Shown piece after piece: positions 8,805 to 17,271 of a stretch of DNA of 64,000 bases. Position numbers and translations under genes: made by a program. Numbering within the stretch: the stretch's first letter is position 1; each line of letters starts with the position of its first letter. The stretch is taken from the NCBI GenBank assembly GCA_963784895.1, contig CAWATM010000010.1, positions 1 through 64,000 on the forward strand. The letters run 5' to 3'. Source of the stretch: Gaiellasilicea sp963784895. GTDB taxonomy: Bacteria > Actinomycetota > Thermoleophilia > Gaiellales > Gaiellaceae. The notes under the pieces were generated by a model. That model ran no database searches, was not told the DNA's origin, and saw only the letters and a program-made list of their open reading frames with translations.

Positions 8805-10243
8805 TGCGCGTCGCGATCGCCTCGGCACTGCTCGCGCTCGTGCTGGGGGCAGGAACGGCGTCGGCGGACACCTTCGCCGTCGTCCCCGAGACGTTCACCG
8901 AGGTGCCGGCCGAGCCGGTCGCGCTCCCGAGCGCAGAGGCGCCGAATGCACCCGGATCGATCCTGCCCCCGCCCGGGGCGTGGGCGGCGGCCTTCCTGCC
9001 CGTCCCGGTCCTCTCCTACGAGGAGTTGCAGGGGCTCTGGGTTCGTGCCGGCGCGGCCTACGGGATCCCGTGGCAGGTGCTGGCCGCGATCAACAAGATC
9101 GAGTCCAACTTCGGTCGCAACATGGGCCCGAGCTCGGCAGGAGCGGTCGGCTGGATGCAGTTCATCCCCGACACCTGGCTGCGCTGGGGAGTGGACGGGA
9201 ACGGCGACGGAATTGCCGACCCGTGGAACCCGGACGACGCGATCCACTCCGCCGCCCGCTACCTCGCCGCAGCGGACGGCCGCGCCGACATCTCGCGTGC
9301 GATCTTCGCCTACAACCACGCGCAGTGGTACGTCGACGACGTCCTGCAGCTCGCGGCCATGTTCGGCGGCGACCTCGCCGGCGCGGACGCCGTCTTCACG
9401 CTCGACCGGATGGCGGTCGCGCTCGAGCGGGCGCAGGAGCGCGTTGCCGCGCTCGCCGAGCAGCTCGCCGCCGCCGAGGCGGTCGAAGCCGACCTGGCGG
9501 CGAGGTCGGAGCGGCTCGCGGCCATCGCCGATGACCTCGTCCTGCTCGTCTCCGACCGTGTGCTGGCCGAGAAGGATGCCTTCCAGGCCGGGCAGGAGGC
9601 GGTGGCCGCTGCGGCTGAGGTCGAGCAGCTTCGCGCCGAGCTGGAGCGGTCGCAGGTCGCACTCGAGACCGTTCGCAGCGGCGCCGAAGCGGCGGCCTTC
9701 GCTCCCGCGGCGGCCGGTGTGCTCCGGATGCCGACGAGAGCGGACGGCTACGTCTTTCCCGTCGGCGGCGGGCCCGGCGCGGTCTCGGTCGGCCACCGTC
9801 ATCACGACTATCCGGCGGCCGACATCGCCGCCCCGCTCGGCGCGCCGCTCTATGCGCTCGCCGACGGTGTGGTGACCTCGGCCGTCGACGACGGCCGCTG
9901 CGGCACGGGCCTCGTGCTCCGGACGCTGGACGGCCTCGAGTGGGTCTACTGCCACCTCTCCTACCGCGACCCCGGCCTCGCGGAGGGCTCGCTCGTGACC
10001 GCCGGCCAGTGGGTCGGCCTCGTCGGCTCCACCGGCCACTCGACCGGCCCGCACCTCCACCTCGGCCTCCGGCCCGCTCGTTATCCGCAGGAGATGCCGT
10101 GGTTCCAAGAGTTCGCCGGGATCGCGTTCACGTGGCAGGACCTGCCCGGCGAGGCGGAGGTCAGGACGACGCCGGTCTTCACGCTCGTCCCGCACGAGGA
10201 ACCGCTCGAGGACGTCGTCGAATTCACACTCTCGAGGGGTTGA
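8804..10243 (+). CDS. Secreted lytic transglycosylase-M23 endopeptidase fusion, 479 aa
   Basis: A signal peptide (about 1-22) leads into a goose-lysozyme-like transglycosylase domain (about 75-185) with NKIESNFGRNMGPSSAGAVGWMQF, PWNPDDAIHSAARYL and FAYNHAQWYV. A coiled coil (about 205-290) follows, then a LytM/M23 zinc endopeptidase domain (about 320-440) with the metal ligands in HHDYPAADIAAP and in GPHLHLG. It would cut both glycan strands and peptide cross-links of the cell wall. The ATG at 8804 overlaps the pilT1 stop (TGATG). Placed in the T4P operon, it probably opens peptidoglycan for the pilus. Confidence 0.9.
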   Translation: MRVAIASALLALVLGAGTASADTFAVVPETFTEVPAEPVALPSAEAPNAPGSILPPPGAWAAAFLPVPVLSYEELQGLWVRAGAAYGIPWQVLAAINKIESNFGRNMGPSSAGAVGWMQFIPDTWLRWGVDGNGDGIADPWNPDDAIHSAARYLAAADGRADISRAIFAYNHAQWYVDDVLQLAAMFGGDLAGADAVFTLDRMAVALERAQERVAALAEQLAAAEAVEADLAARSERLAAIADDLVLLVSDRVLAEKDAFQAGQEAVAAAAEVEQLRAELERSQVALETVRSGAEAAAFAPAAAGVLRMPTRADGYVFPVGGGPGAVSVGHRHHDYPAADIAAPLGAPLYALADGVVTSAVDDGRCGTGLVLRTLDGLEWVYCHLSYRDPGLAEGSLVTAGQWVGLVGSTGHSTGPHLHLGLRPARYPQEMPWFQEFAGIAFTWQDLPGEAEVRTTPVFTLVPHEEPLEDVVEFTLSRG

Positions 10244-10274
10244 GTTCGTGCCGGCTTCTGCCGAAGGAGACGGT

Positions 10275-11129
10275 ATGACTGCGGGAGTCATCGGCCTCTT
10301 GCCGCGCGTTGGCGTGATCGCATGTGCGATCGGCCTCCTCACGGCCACGCTGGCGTTCGCGGCCACGTCGACGCTCACGGCTCCCGCCGCTCCGGCCGCG
10401 GCCCCCGCCGCTGCTGCGCCCGAGCCGCTCGTCGTCCCCGACGTCCGCAAGCAGGCGTACGTGTTCGCCAAGGGCTCGCTCGAGCAGGGCGGCTTCGCGT
10501 GGCGCGTCGAAGGCTCCGTGCCCGGATTCGCCGCCAACGTCGTCATCTCGCAGTCGCCCCGGCCGGGCGCGCGCGTGATCGCCGACGGCGCCCCGATCGT
10601 CGTCCTCCGCTTGAGCAGGAACGGCGCCTACGAGCAGGAGGGCGTCCCCGAGAACGTCTCCCCGTACGCCGGCAAGGCCGCCCGGCTCGTCGGCGCAGCC
10701 CAACCGAAGCGAAAGACCGCGCAAGCAGCCGCAGCGGTGGTCGCGCCGAAACCGGCGAAGGCCGCGCCGAAGGCGACGCCGGTGCCGACGCGCAAGCCCG
10801 CCGCGGCCGGCAAGGCACGCAAGCCCGCCTTCACGGTCGCCGGAGCTCCGGCCGAGCCGCTCGACGAGATCGTGCTCAGCGCCCGCGCGAAGCAGCTTGC
10901 GTCCTGGGTCGAGAAGCACCCGCGCCGCTCGCGCGCGAGCGTCGACCATTGGCTCTACCAGCACAACTGGATCGTCACCGGTGCCGCCTTCGGCTGGGCG
11001 AACGGCGCCGAAGCGCTGCGCACCTTGATCGCTGTCGACGAGCGCGTGCAGAAGCTCTGGGGAGTCGGTGCCCAGAGCGAGCGGCTGGCACGACAGACCC
11101 TCAGCGAGGTCGAGGCGAGGTCGAGTTGA
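10275..11129 (+). CDS. Membrane-anchored PASTA-domain protein, 284 aa
   Basis: The start is the ATG at 10275, preceded by the ribosome site AAGGAGA. A single N-terminal helix (about 8-32) and an Ala/Pro linker precede one PASTA-like repeat (about 48-115, containing VVPDVRKQAYVFAKGSLEQGG and VISQSPRPGARV). An Ala/Lys/Pro-rich stretch then leads to a C-terminal helical domain of unknown function (about 185-284). PASTA domains bind peptidoglycan fragments or cross-links. Between a wall hydrolase and prepilins, a role in anchoring or sensing at the wall is likely. No kinase domain is attached. Confidence 0.75.
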   Translation: MTAGVIGLLPRVGVIACAIGLLTATLAFAATSTLTAPAAPAAAPAAAAPEPLVVPDVRKQAYVFAKGSLEQGGFAWRVEGSVPGFAANVVISQSPRPGARVIADGAPIVVLRLSRNGAYEQEGVPENVSPYAGKAARLVGAAQPKRKTAQAAAAVVAPKPAKAAPKATPVPTRKPAAAGKARKPAFTVAGAPAEPLDEIVLSARAKQLASWVEKHPRRSRASVDHWLYQHNWIVTGAAFGWANGAEALRTLIAVDERVQKLWGVGAQSERLARQTLSEVEARSS

Positions 11130-11680
11130 GGCGACTGCTCGTCCGGCTCCTCCGCGAACAGCGGGGGTACAGCCTGATGGAGCTCCTCGTCTCGATGAGC
11201 ATCCTCGGTGCCGTCATGACCTCCGTCAGCGTCCTTCTCGTCAGCGCCACCAACTCGGAGGTCGACATGAATCGCCGTTTCCAGGCACAGACGCAGGCGC
11301 GGCTCGGGCTCGACCTGATGCGGCGGGAGGTGCATTGCGCCATGTCCGTCGCGCCCGCAGGTGCGTCGGCGTCCGTCACGCTGACGATCCCGGCCACCTG
11401 CCCGACGTCGGGCGGCAACACGGCGATCACGTGGTGCACGGTCGCGGACGGGGCGAACCGTTGGGGCCTGTGGCGCTACCCGGGCGCGTCGTGCAGCGGC
11501 ACCGGCAAGCGCTACGCCGACTACGTGACGGCGGCATCGATCTTCACCTACACGGCACAGACCGTCGACAAGCTGGCCTTCCTCAATGTGCGGCTGCCGA
11601 TCAACATCAAGCCGAGCGAGCCGCGCTTCCTCTACAACCTCTCCGACGACATCGTGCTGCGGAACAGCACCCGCTCGTGA
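11126..11680 (+). CDS. PilW-like minor prepilin, 184 aa
   Basis: A TTG start at 11126 overlaps the preceding stop (TTGA). The short basic leader ends at Gly14 in QRG, followed by YSLMELLVSM and a hydrophobic stretch: a class III signal peptide cut by PilD after the glycine, with the conserved Glu at mature position 5. The globular part contains several Cys (HCAMS, TCPTSG, TWCTV, SCSG) likely to form disulfides outside the cell. As a minor pilin it would take part in priming assembly or form the pilus tip. Confidence 0.85.
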   Translation: MRRLLVRLLREQRGYSLMELLVSMSILGAVMTSVSVLLVSATNSEVDMNRRFQAQTQARLGLDLMRREVHCAMSVAPAGASASVTLTIPATCPTSGGNTAITWCTVADGANRWGLWRYPGASCSGTGKRYADYVTAASIFTYTAQTVDKLAFLNVRLPINIKPSEPRFLYNLSDDIVLRNSTRS

Positions 11681-13176
11681 TCGGGCGCCGGCTCCGCGAC
11701 GAGGGCGGCTTCAGCCTCGTCTTCACGATCCTGACGCTGCTCGTCACCAGCGTGACGCTGACGGCAGTGATCCAGTTCACGACCTCGAACTCCCGCCATT
11801 CAACGCGCTCGAAGGCCGACCAGATCGCGTACGCGCTCGCCGAGGCCGGGCTCGCCAACGGCGCCGCCGTGCTCTCGAATCCGTCGAACAACGCGCTCGA
11901 CCCGCACGTGCTCCCGCACAGCGAGCCCCAAGAGTCACACCCCGCCGACGCCAACTACATCTCCCAGTACGAGGGTGGCACGGCCAAGTGGTGGGGCGTC
12001 CTCACCGGCCATCAGTGGATCATGCACGGGGTTGGCTACGTCACCGATCCGACCGGCAAGACGACGCCCGTGCGCCGCGAGGTCACCTCGACGATCAAGA
12101 TCCAGCCCTCGCTGACGCAGGAGCTGAACTCGAACGCCTGGAACTTCATGTTCGCGAAGGAGACCGCCAACGACTGCGACGTCACGCTCGACAACAGCGT
12201 CAGCGTCGACACCTCGCTCTTCATCCTCGGCGACCTCTGCTTCAACAACTCGTCCGCGGTCGTGAAGGCAGCCGCACCCGACATCACGAACATCTACGTC
12301 GGCCAGCACATCCAGTTCGCCGGCAGCGGCAGCGTCGGCACGGCCGCGAACAAGATCAACCAAGCCCAGGTCGGGCTCGGCTGCAGGATCGGCACGAGCG
12401 GCGCCTGGACGACGCCGTGCAGCTCGTCGACGCGCGTGAACGCGCTCACGATCCTCGACGGCACGCTCCCCGGCGAGGGACCGACCGCCGACTTCGACTT
12501 CTGGTACACAAACGCGAAGCCCGGGCCGATGCAGGCTTGCACGACGACGACCGGGACGCCGCCGGCGTTCGAGGGCTCGCCCGCCGGCGGGAGGAACAAC
12601 AACGCCGGCACGATCAACCTGACGCCGAACTCGAGCTACAGCTGCAAGTACTACGACATTCCGCCGAACGACACCGACCTGCTCGGCGAGCTCTCGTGGA
12701 ACAACACGACGAAGAAGCTGACGGTGCGGGGCGCGCTCTACATCGACGGCTCGGCGGTCGTCTCGAACAACTCCGTCAACGAGTACGACGGCCTGGCGAC
12801 GCTCTACCTCTCGGGCACGTTCCGGATCGACGGCAACGCGCAGCTGTGCGGCGGCGTCGCCGCGAACAACTGCGACTTCACCGCCTGGGACCCGAACACC
12901 GACAACCTCGGGATCATCGCGAACGGCAACGACGGCTCCGGCAACAGCATCGTGATGGAGAACCAGTCGCGCCTGCAGGGCAGCCTCTATGCCACCTACG
13001 CCGTCGACCTCGGCAGCTTCGCGGTCTACGACGGGCCGATGGTCGCGGGCACGTTCAAGCTCGCGAACAACATCGTCACGCACGAGTTCCCCAACATCAC
13101 CTCGGTGCCGGTCGGCTGGCCCGGCAACCCGACCGTGTACGCCGAGCCCCAGCCGCCGCAAAACTATTCGGGCTAG
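11677..13176 (+). CDS. Large PilX/GspK-like prepilin, 499 aa
   Basis: The GTG at 11677 overlaps the previous stop (GTGA). A short basic leader ends in DEGG, followed by FSLVFTILTLLVTSVTLTAVI. Mature position 5 is Phe instead of Glu, as in GspK-type pseudopilins that cap the filament. The remaining 450 residues are rich in Asn, Thr and Gly with paired Cys, an extracellular domain resembling those of PilX-class proteins with a bactofilin-like polar repeat (LYIDGSAVVSNNSVNEYDG, LYATYAVDLGSFAVYDG). It is far longer than ordinary pilins. Likely a tip or adhesin subunit. Confidence 0.75.
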   Translation: MIGRRLRDEGGFSLVFTILTLLVTSVTLTAVIQFTTSNSRHSTRSKADQIAYALAEAGLANGAAVLSNPSNNALDPHVLPHSEPQESHPADANYISQYEGGTAKWWGVLTGHQWIMHGVGYVTDPTGKTTPVRREVTSTIKIQPSLTQELNSNAWNFMFAKETANDCDVTLDNSVSVDTSLFILGDLCFNNSSAVVKAAAPDITNIYVGQHIQFAGSGSVGTAANKINQAQVGLGCRIGTSGAWTTPCSSSTRVNALTILDGTLPGEGPTADFDFWYTNAKPGPMQACTTTTGTPPAFEGSPAGGRNNNAGTINLTPNSSYSCKYYDIPPNDTDLLGELSWNNTTKKLTVRGALYIDGSAVVSNNSVNEYDGLATLYLSGTFRIDGNAQLCGGVAANNCDFTAWDPNTDNLGIIANGNDGSGNSIVMENQSRLQGSLYATYAVDLGSFAVYDGPMVAGTFKLANNIVTHEFPNITSVPVGWPGNPTVYAEPQPPQNYSG

Positions 13177-13185
13177 GACGAGCTG

Positions 13186-13932
13186 ATGAACCTCGCCCTG
13201 TCCGCCGTCGCCTTCATCCCCGGTCTTGCGATCGGAAGCTTCCTCAACGTCGTCGCTGCGCGCGTGCCGCGGAAGCGGTCGATCGTCAGCCCTGGCTCGG
13301 CCTGTCTGAGCTGCGGCCACGCGCTGGCGTGGCACGAGAACGTGCCCGTGCTCTCCTGGCTCGCACTCCGCGGAAGGTGCAAGGGCTGCGGCGAGCGGAT
13401 CGGCGCCGTCTACCCGGCCGTCGAGCTCGTCACCGCGCTCCTGATTGCCGCCTGCTTCCTCTCGTTCGGCTGGTCGGGGACGGCATTCGTCGCCGCGTTC
13501 TTCTGCGCGACGCTCGTCACCGTCTCCGCGACCGACCTCTCGCACCGGATCGTCCCGAACGTCGTCGTGCTGCCGGCGACCGTGATCGTGCTCGTCGCGA
13601 TGACGGTGCTGCACCCGAGCCTGCAGTGGCTGCTCGGGGCACTCGGCGCTTCACTCTTCCTCTTCGTCGCCGCCCTCGCCTACCCGAAGGGGATGGGCAT
13701 GGGCGACGTCAAGCTGGCGCTGCTGCTCGGCGCGATGCTCGGCCGCACCGTCCCGGTCGCGTTGATGGTGGGGATGATCGCTGCGCTCGTGCCGTCGATC
13801 GTCCTCTTCGCGCGCCACGGCAGCGCGGCACGGAAGATGGGGATCCCGTTCGCGCCGTTCCTCTCCCTCGGCGGGATCGTCGCGCTCTTCTTCGGCGACG
13901 AGCTGCTCGACGCGTATCTGAGCGCGTTCTAG
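13186..13932 (+). CDS. pilD: Prepilin peptidase/N-methyltransferase PilD, 248 aa
   Basis: A polytopic membrane aspartyl protease that cleaves the short leader of type IV prepilins and methylates the new N-terminus. The cytoplasmic zinc domain is visible as CLSCGH and CKGCG (about residues 40-70). Both catalytic aspartates are present: ATDLSHRIVPN (about 118) and GMGMGDVKLALLLG (about 182). About seven or eight hydrophobic segments match the family. It starts 9 nt after the large prepilin gene and appears to end the operon beginning with pilT1. Confidence 0.95.
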   Translation: MNLALSAVAFIPGLAIGSFLNVVAARVPRKRSIVSPGSACLSCGHALAWHENVPVLSWLALRGRCKGCGERIGAVYPAVELVTALLIAACFLSFGWSGTAFVAAFFCATLVTVSATDLSHRIVPNVVVLPATVIVLVAMTVLHPSLQWLLGALGASLFLFVAALAYPKGMGMGDVKLALLLGAMLGRTVPVALMVGMIAALVPSIVLFARHGSAARKMGIPFAPFLSLGGIVALFFGDELLDAYLSAF

Positions 13933-13990
13933 TCGCTCGGCCGCAATGCGGTCAAGCCGAAGCGAAGCGACACTTCAGGGGTTCTCGCGC

Positions 13991-14020
13991 GATCGGAATC
14001 CGCTTCTGCGGACTTCGATC
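13991..14020 (+). terminator. Imperfect hairpin after pilD
   Basis: Arms GATCGGAATCCGC and GCGGACTTCGATC pair at 11 of 13 positions around TTCT and are followed by TTGCCC. Placed between the pilD stop and the pilB promoter, it probably ends the first pilus operon. Confidence 0.5.
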
Positions 14021-14037
14021 TTGCCCAAGATGGGCGC

Positions 14038-14065
14038 TTTAGCCAGTTCGTGCCGCTGCCGATAA
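14038..14065 (+). promoter_or_regulatory. FliA/WhiG-type promoter of pilB
   Basis: TTTA (14038-14041), 16 nt, then a perfect GCCGATAA (14058-14065). The pilB ATG at 14080 follows with ribosome site GAGGG. The -35 has only T and final A in common with TAAA. Confidence 0.6.
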
Positions 14066-14079
14066 CTCGAACGAGGGAT

Positions 14080-15876
14080 ATGGCCAGCGACCCGCCACCG
14101 AAGCTCCGCATGCCCGGCAGCGCCGGGGAGACCGGCACGCTCGGCGCGGAACCGCTCAGCTCCGGCATGGGCGTGAACGCTATGGCCGAGCTCGTCGTCG
14201 ACCTGCTCTCGGCCACCGGTCTCATCCCGGACGACAAGCTGGCGATGGTCCGAGGGCGGGCCGGCCAGGGCTCGCTTGCGCAGGCGATCGTCGACGAGGG
14301 CGTCGCGCCGCCCGAGGGAATCGCGCGTTCCCTCGCCGTCCGCTATCAGGTACCGCTCGTCGACCTCGCTCTCACCGGCGTGGAAAAGGGCGCGGCCGAG
14401 CAGATCCCTTTGCATGTCCTCGAGCGTGTCGTCGCGATCCCGTACGCGCTCGACAACGGCACGCTGCGGATCGCCGTCGCCGATCCGGGCAACCTGCACG
14501 GGATCGACGAGCTCAGGCTCGCGACCCGCTACCCGCTCGACCTCGGCGTCGCCTCGAGCGAGGACATCCTCATCGAGTTGCGCCGGATGGCGCGGGCCTC
14601 CGAGGCGTTCGGCACCCGCGCCGTCCTCGAGGAGGTCGACGAGGAGCTGCGGAGCACCGAGGAGGGGGAGGCAGACGACCTCGAGGTGGATGACGGCGTC
14701 TCCGACGCGCCGCTCGTCAGGCTCGTCAACTCCGTCATCTTCCAGGCGGCCGAGGACGGTGCCTCCGACGTCCATTTCGAGCCGCAGGAGGATTCGCTCG
14801 CCGTCCGCTTCCGCATCGACGGCGTGCTCCAGGAGGTGCAGCGAATCCCGAAGCGGATGACGCCGGGCGTGACGACGCGCCTGAAGGTGCTCGCCAAGCT
14901 CGACATCGCCGAGCGGCGAAAGCCGCAGGACGGCCGCATCTCGCTCAACGCCGCCGCGGCCGGGCGCATGCTCGACATCCGCGTCGCGACCCTGCCGACG
15001 GTCGAGGGCGAGAAGGTCGTGATGCGCCTCCTGGACAAGTCGCGGCGCGCCCCGACGCTCGAGGAGCTCGGCCTCTCCGACGAGATGCGCGCCCGCCTGG
15101 CCGACATCCTCGCGCGACCGACCGGCGCGCTCCTCGTGACCGGGCCGACCGGCTCGGGTAAGTCGACGACGCTCTACGCCGGCCTGACCACGATCAACCG
15201 GCCGGAGATCAACATCATCACCGTCGAGGATCCGGTCGAGTACCGGCTTGCCGGCGTCAACCAGGTGCAGATCAACAACCGCGCCGGGCTGACGTTCGCG
15301 TCGGCACTGCGGTCGATCCTCCGCTCCGACCCTGACGTGGTGATGGTGGGTGAGATCCGCGACGGCGAAACCGCGAAGATTTCGATCGAGGCAGCGCTGA
15401 CGGGTCACTTCGTGCTCTCGACCTTGCACACGAACGATGCGCCGAGCGCGATCACGCGCCTGAACGAGATGGGGGTGGAGCCGTTCCTGACCGGGGCGGC
15501 AGTCACCGGCGTGCTCGCGCAGCGGCTCGCGCGCAAGCTCTGCACACACTGCTGCGAGATGTACCAGCCGTCGGTCGACGAGCTGCTCCAGTCGCGCGTC
15601 GCTCCCGACGTCGCGCTCGCCTCCGACGGGATGGCCTTCTACCGCAAGCGCGGCTGTCCCCGTTGCAACCAGACCGGCTACAAGGGCCGGGTCGGCGTGT
15701 ACCAGCTGCTGACGATGAACGAGACGATCGCTCAGCTCGCGGTCGCGCGTGCTGCACGGGAAGACGTCGAGCGCGCGGCGATGGAGTCCGGCATGCGCTC
15801 ACTCTGGGACGACGGCCTCTCGAAGGTCGCCGCCGGCCTGACGTCGGTCGAAGAGCTCGCCCGCGTGCTCGTCTAG
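14080..15876 (+). CDS. pilB: Type IV pilus assembly ATPase PilB, 598 aa
   Basis: The hexameric motor that drives pilus extension. An N-terminal MshEN-type region (about 30-170; segments GSLAQAIVDEGVAPPEGIARSLAVRYQVPLVDL) precedes the ATPase. The Walker A loop GPTGSGKSTT lies at about residues 355-364, the Asp box in IITVEDPVEY, the Walker B in VVMVGEIRDGETA and the His box in FVLSTLHTND. A four-Cys zinc motif (CTHCCEMY and CPRCNQTGYKG) sits near the C-terminus, as usual. The start at ATG 14080 is chosen for its ribosome site; the GTG at 14050 precedes the predicted promoter -10. Usual length is about 560 residues. Confidence 0.95.
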   Translation: MASDPPPKLRMPGSAGETGTLGAEPLSSGMGVNAMAELVVDLLSATGLIPDDKLAMVRGRAGQGSLAQAIVDEGVAPPEGIARSLAVRYQVPLVDLALTGVEKGAAEQIPLHVLERVVAIPYALDNGTLRIAVADPGNLHGIDELRLATRYPLDLGVASSEDILIELRRMARASEAFGTRAVLEEVDEELRSTEEGEADDLEVDDGVSDAPLVRLVNSVIFQAAEDGASDVHFEPQEDSLAVRFRIDGVLQEVQRIPKRMTPGVTTRLKVLAKLDIAERRKPQDGRISLNAAAAGRMLDIRVATLPTVEGEKVVMRLLDKSRRAPTLEELGLSDEMRARLADILARPTGALLVTGPTGSGKSTTLYAGLTTINRPEINIITVEDPVEYRLAGVNQVQINNRAGLTFASALRSILRSDPDVVMVGEIRDGETAKISIEAALTGHFVLSTLHTNDAPSAITRLNEMGVEPFLTGAAVTGVLAQRLARKLCTHCCEMYQPSVDELLQSRVAPDVALASDGMAFYRKRGCPRCNQTGYKGRVGVYQLLTMNETIAQLAVARAAREDVERAAMESGMRSLWDDGLSKVAAGLTSVEELARVLV

Positions 15877-15968
15877 CGCGAGCTCGTCCCGTCGCGGGCT
15901 CGTCCAGTCGCAAGCTCGCCCAGCAGACCGATCTTCGACCGAGCCCGGAAGCGCCCGGTGGACGAGGG

Positions 15969-15989
15969 CTTGTGTTCCTGTCACACAAG
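15969..15989. repeat. Palindromic element, left copy, before a small regulator-like gene
   Basis: CTTGTGT and ACACAAG pair across a 7-nt centre TCCTGTC. The same element, inverted and differing at one of 21 positions, recurs at 16354-16374, inside the 3' end of the gene between them. Confidence 0.7.
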
Positions 15990-16050
15990 CTCTCGTCCTT
16001 CGCGGCGAAATCGGCACAAACTGCTGCCGCGCCTCGGGCACGCTCGAGCA

Positions 16051-16392
16051 ATGCGGTTCGCGCTCTCGCCGAACGACCCACGCATCGCCATCCTTGTCGT
16101 CGAGCTCGACCACGACGACGTACCGATCGCCCACACCTGGCGTGCTGTCGCCGGTGCCGCCGAGAGGCTCGGCCTGGCGCGTCCGAGCTATCAGCACGTC
16201 CGTCGGCTCGTCCGGATCGAGCGACGGCGCCGTCAGCTCGAGGCGCGCGGGCGCGCGGTTCTCGGCCGGGCGGCCACGACGCTCGCGGCCGGCCGTGTGC
16301 CGAGCGCGGTGCTCGTCCTCGAGCAGCTGCGCGATCTCCGCAGAGCGGAAGGGCTTGTGTTACAGGAACACAAGGCGTTCCGGCCGCCCTAG
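16051..16392 (+). CDS. Small putative DNA-binding protein, 113 aa
   Basis: No family is recognised with certainty. The ATG at 16051 begins MRFALSPNDPRIAILVVEL. The middle has a helix-turn-helix-like stretch, HTWRAVAGAAERLGLARPSYQHVRRLVRIERRRR (given here in outline, about residues 30-63), in which Ser-Tyr followed by a basic helix resembles recognition helices of actinobacterial regulators. The C-terminal third is helical and basic. Two near-identical palindromes flank or overlap the gene, at 15969-15989 and 16354-16374, and could be its operator sites. It faces the convergent pilA operon. Confidence 0.6.
   Translation: MRFALSPNDPRIAILVVELDHDDVPIAHTWRAVAGAAERLGLARPSYQHVRRLVRIERRRRQLEARGRAVLGRAATTLAAGRVPSAVLVLEQLRDLRRAEGLVLQEHKAFRPP
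16354..16374. repeat. Palindromic element, right copy, inside the regulator-like gene
   Basis: CTTGTGTT and AACACAAG form perfect 8-bp arms around ACAGG. Its reverse complement matches the left copy at 20 of 21 positions, so the two copies are inverted with respect to each other, about 385 bp apart. Confidence 0.7.
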
Positions 16393-16415
16393 CGGCAGCG
16401 CAGGAGCGCGCGGCC

Positions 16416-16682
16416 TTACTGCGCCTGGACGTCGCAGCCGAGGACGATCAGCGCCTCGACCGCCTCGGTGACGAACTGCGACGCCTGCGCCGCATTCGCG
16501 AAGGTGTACGGCCCAGGGCGGACGGGGTCGGCGCCGTTCGCAGCGCCGGCGGGGTAGACCTCCGTCTCGACCACGCAGGAGTCGCCGTGGTCGATCGCGC
16601 GCAGGATTGCGACGGAGCGTCCGTCCTTGCGGGCATGCCGGACGAAGAGCTCGCGCTCGTCCGCCTTGGCGACCGCGCTCAC
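16416..16682 (-). CDS. Hypothetical protein in the pilA operon, 88 aa
   Basis: No family recognised. A small soluble protein with an N-terminal basic part (VAKADERELFVRHARKDGRSVAILRAIDHGDSC) and a Pro/Gly-rich centre ending in AVEALIVLGCDVQAQ. It has no signal peptide or hydrophobic helix. Its ATG overlaps the stop of the preceding membrane-anchored gene (ATGA), so the two are translationally coupled and their products probably act together. Confidence 0.65.
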   Translation of the reverse strand: MSAVAKADERELFVRHARKDGRSVAILRAIDHGDSCVVETEVYPAGAANGADPVRPGPYTFANAAQASQFVTEAVEALIVLGCDVQAQ

Positions 16683-17215
16683 GGGATCGCGTTCGCGGCG
16701 GCCTGGGCGACCGTCTCGCGATCGACGAAGCCGGCCAGCTCGACCGCGACGTCACCCGAGCGCGTGACGACGAGCAGGCTCGGATCCTGGACGGCGTCGA
16801 GCTTCGCGAGCAGCGAGCGCGCGATGCCCTCGTTGAGGACGTTCAATGCCAGGAAGCCGGCACCGCCGAGCTTGGCTCCCGCCTCCGCCTCGGCCGCCGC
16901 GAGTTCGTCGACGCGTGCGCCGGGAACGACGAGCGAGACGACAACGACCTGGTGCTGCCTGAGCGCCTTGTCGACGACCACCGGGAAGCCTGACGGGGGA
17001 ACGACCGGGTTCACGGGCTTGGGCTTCGCCGGGGTGGCGGCCCGTGCGGCTGCCTTTGCAGGCTGCCGTACGCTCTTCGCGGGCGTCTGCACCGGAACCG
17101 GGATCGCGACAGGCTCGTCGCTGGGGGCCATCGTCCGCATCGCGAGCATCCCCCCGAGGCCGACGAGGACGATCACGACCGCGAAGATGCGGACGGGCAG
17201 GCTGATCTTTTCCAT
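16679..17215 (-). CDS. Membrane-anchored protein after pilA, 178 aa
   Basis: The ATG at 17215 is chosen over 17269 because of the ribosome site AAGGAGAG directly upstream. One helix near residues 6-26 is followed by an Ala/Pro/Lys-rich linker (about 30-75) and a small mixed alpha/beta domain (about 78-178, with SGFPVVVDKALRQHQVVVVSLVVPG and SLLVVTRSGDVAVELAGFVDRETVAQAA). The domain resembles a thioredoxin-like fold without a CxxC, but this is a guess. It lies between pilA and the 88-aa gene, so a role in pilus biogenesis is inferred. Confidence 0.7.
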   Translation of the reverse strand: MEKISLPVRIFAVVIVLVGLGGMLAMRTMAPSDEPVAIPVPVQTPAKSVRQPAKAAARAATPAKPKPVNPVVPPSGFPVVVDKALRQHQVVVVSLVVPGARVDELAAAEAEAGAKLGGAGFLALNVLNEGIARSLLAKLDAVQDPSLLVVTRSGDVAVELAGFVDRETVAQAAANAIP

Positions 17216-17225
17216 CTCACTCTCC

Positions 17226-17253
17226 TTATCGGCAGTGGTCGCGGCGGTCTGAA
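17226..17253 (-). promoter_or_regulatory. Weak FliA/WhiG-type candidate before the second pilA-operon gene
   Basis: On the minus strand TTCA, 16 nt, GCCGATAA (17233-17226). The -10 runs directly into the ribosome site of the gene starting at 17215, so a transcript from here would lack that site. It is therefore the least convincing of the seven candidates. Confidence 0.35.
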
Positions 17254-17271
17254 GGTCTGGCGCGAGCAAGA

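Noticed and set aside
11586..14042. An 818-codon plus-strand frame over the large prepilin and pilD
   Set aside because: It is the shifted frame of two recognisable genes and consists of Arg/Ala/Pro low-complexity sequence.
14050..14079. GTG at 14050 as the start of pilB
   Set aside because: It lies upstream of the GCCGATAA -10 at 14058-14065, has no ribosome site, and ATG 14080 has GAGGG before it.
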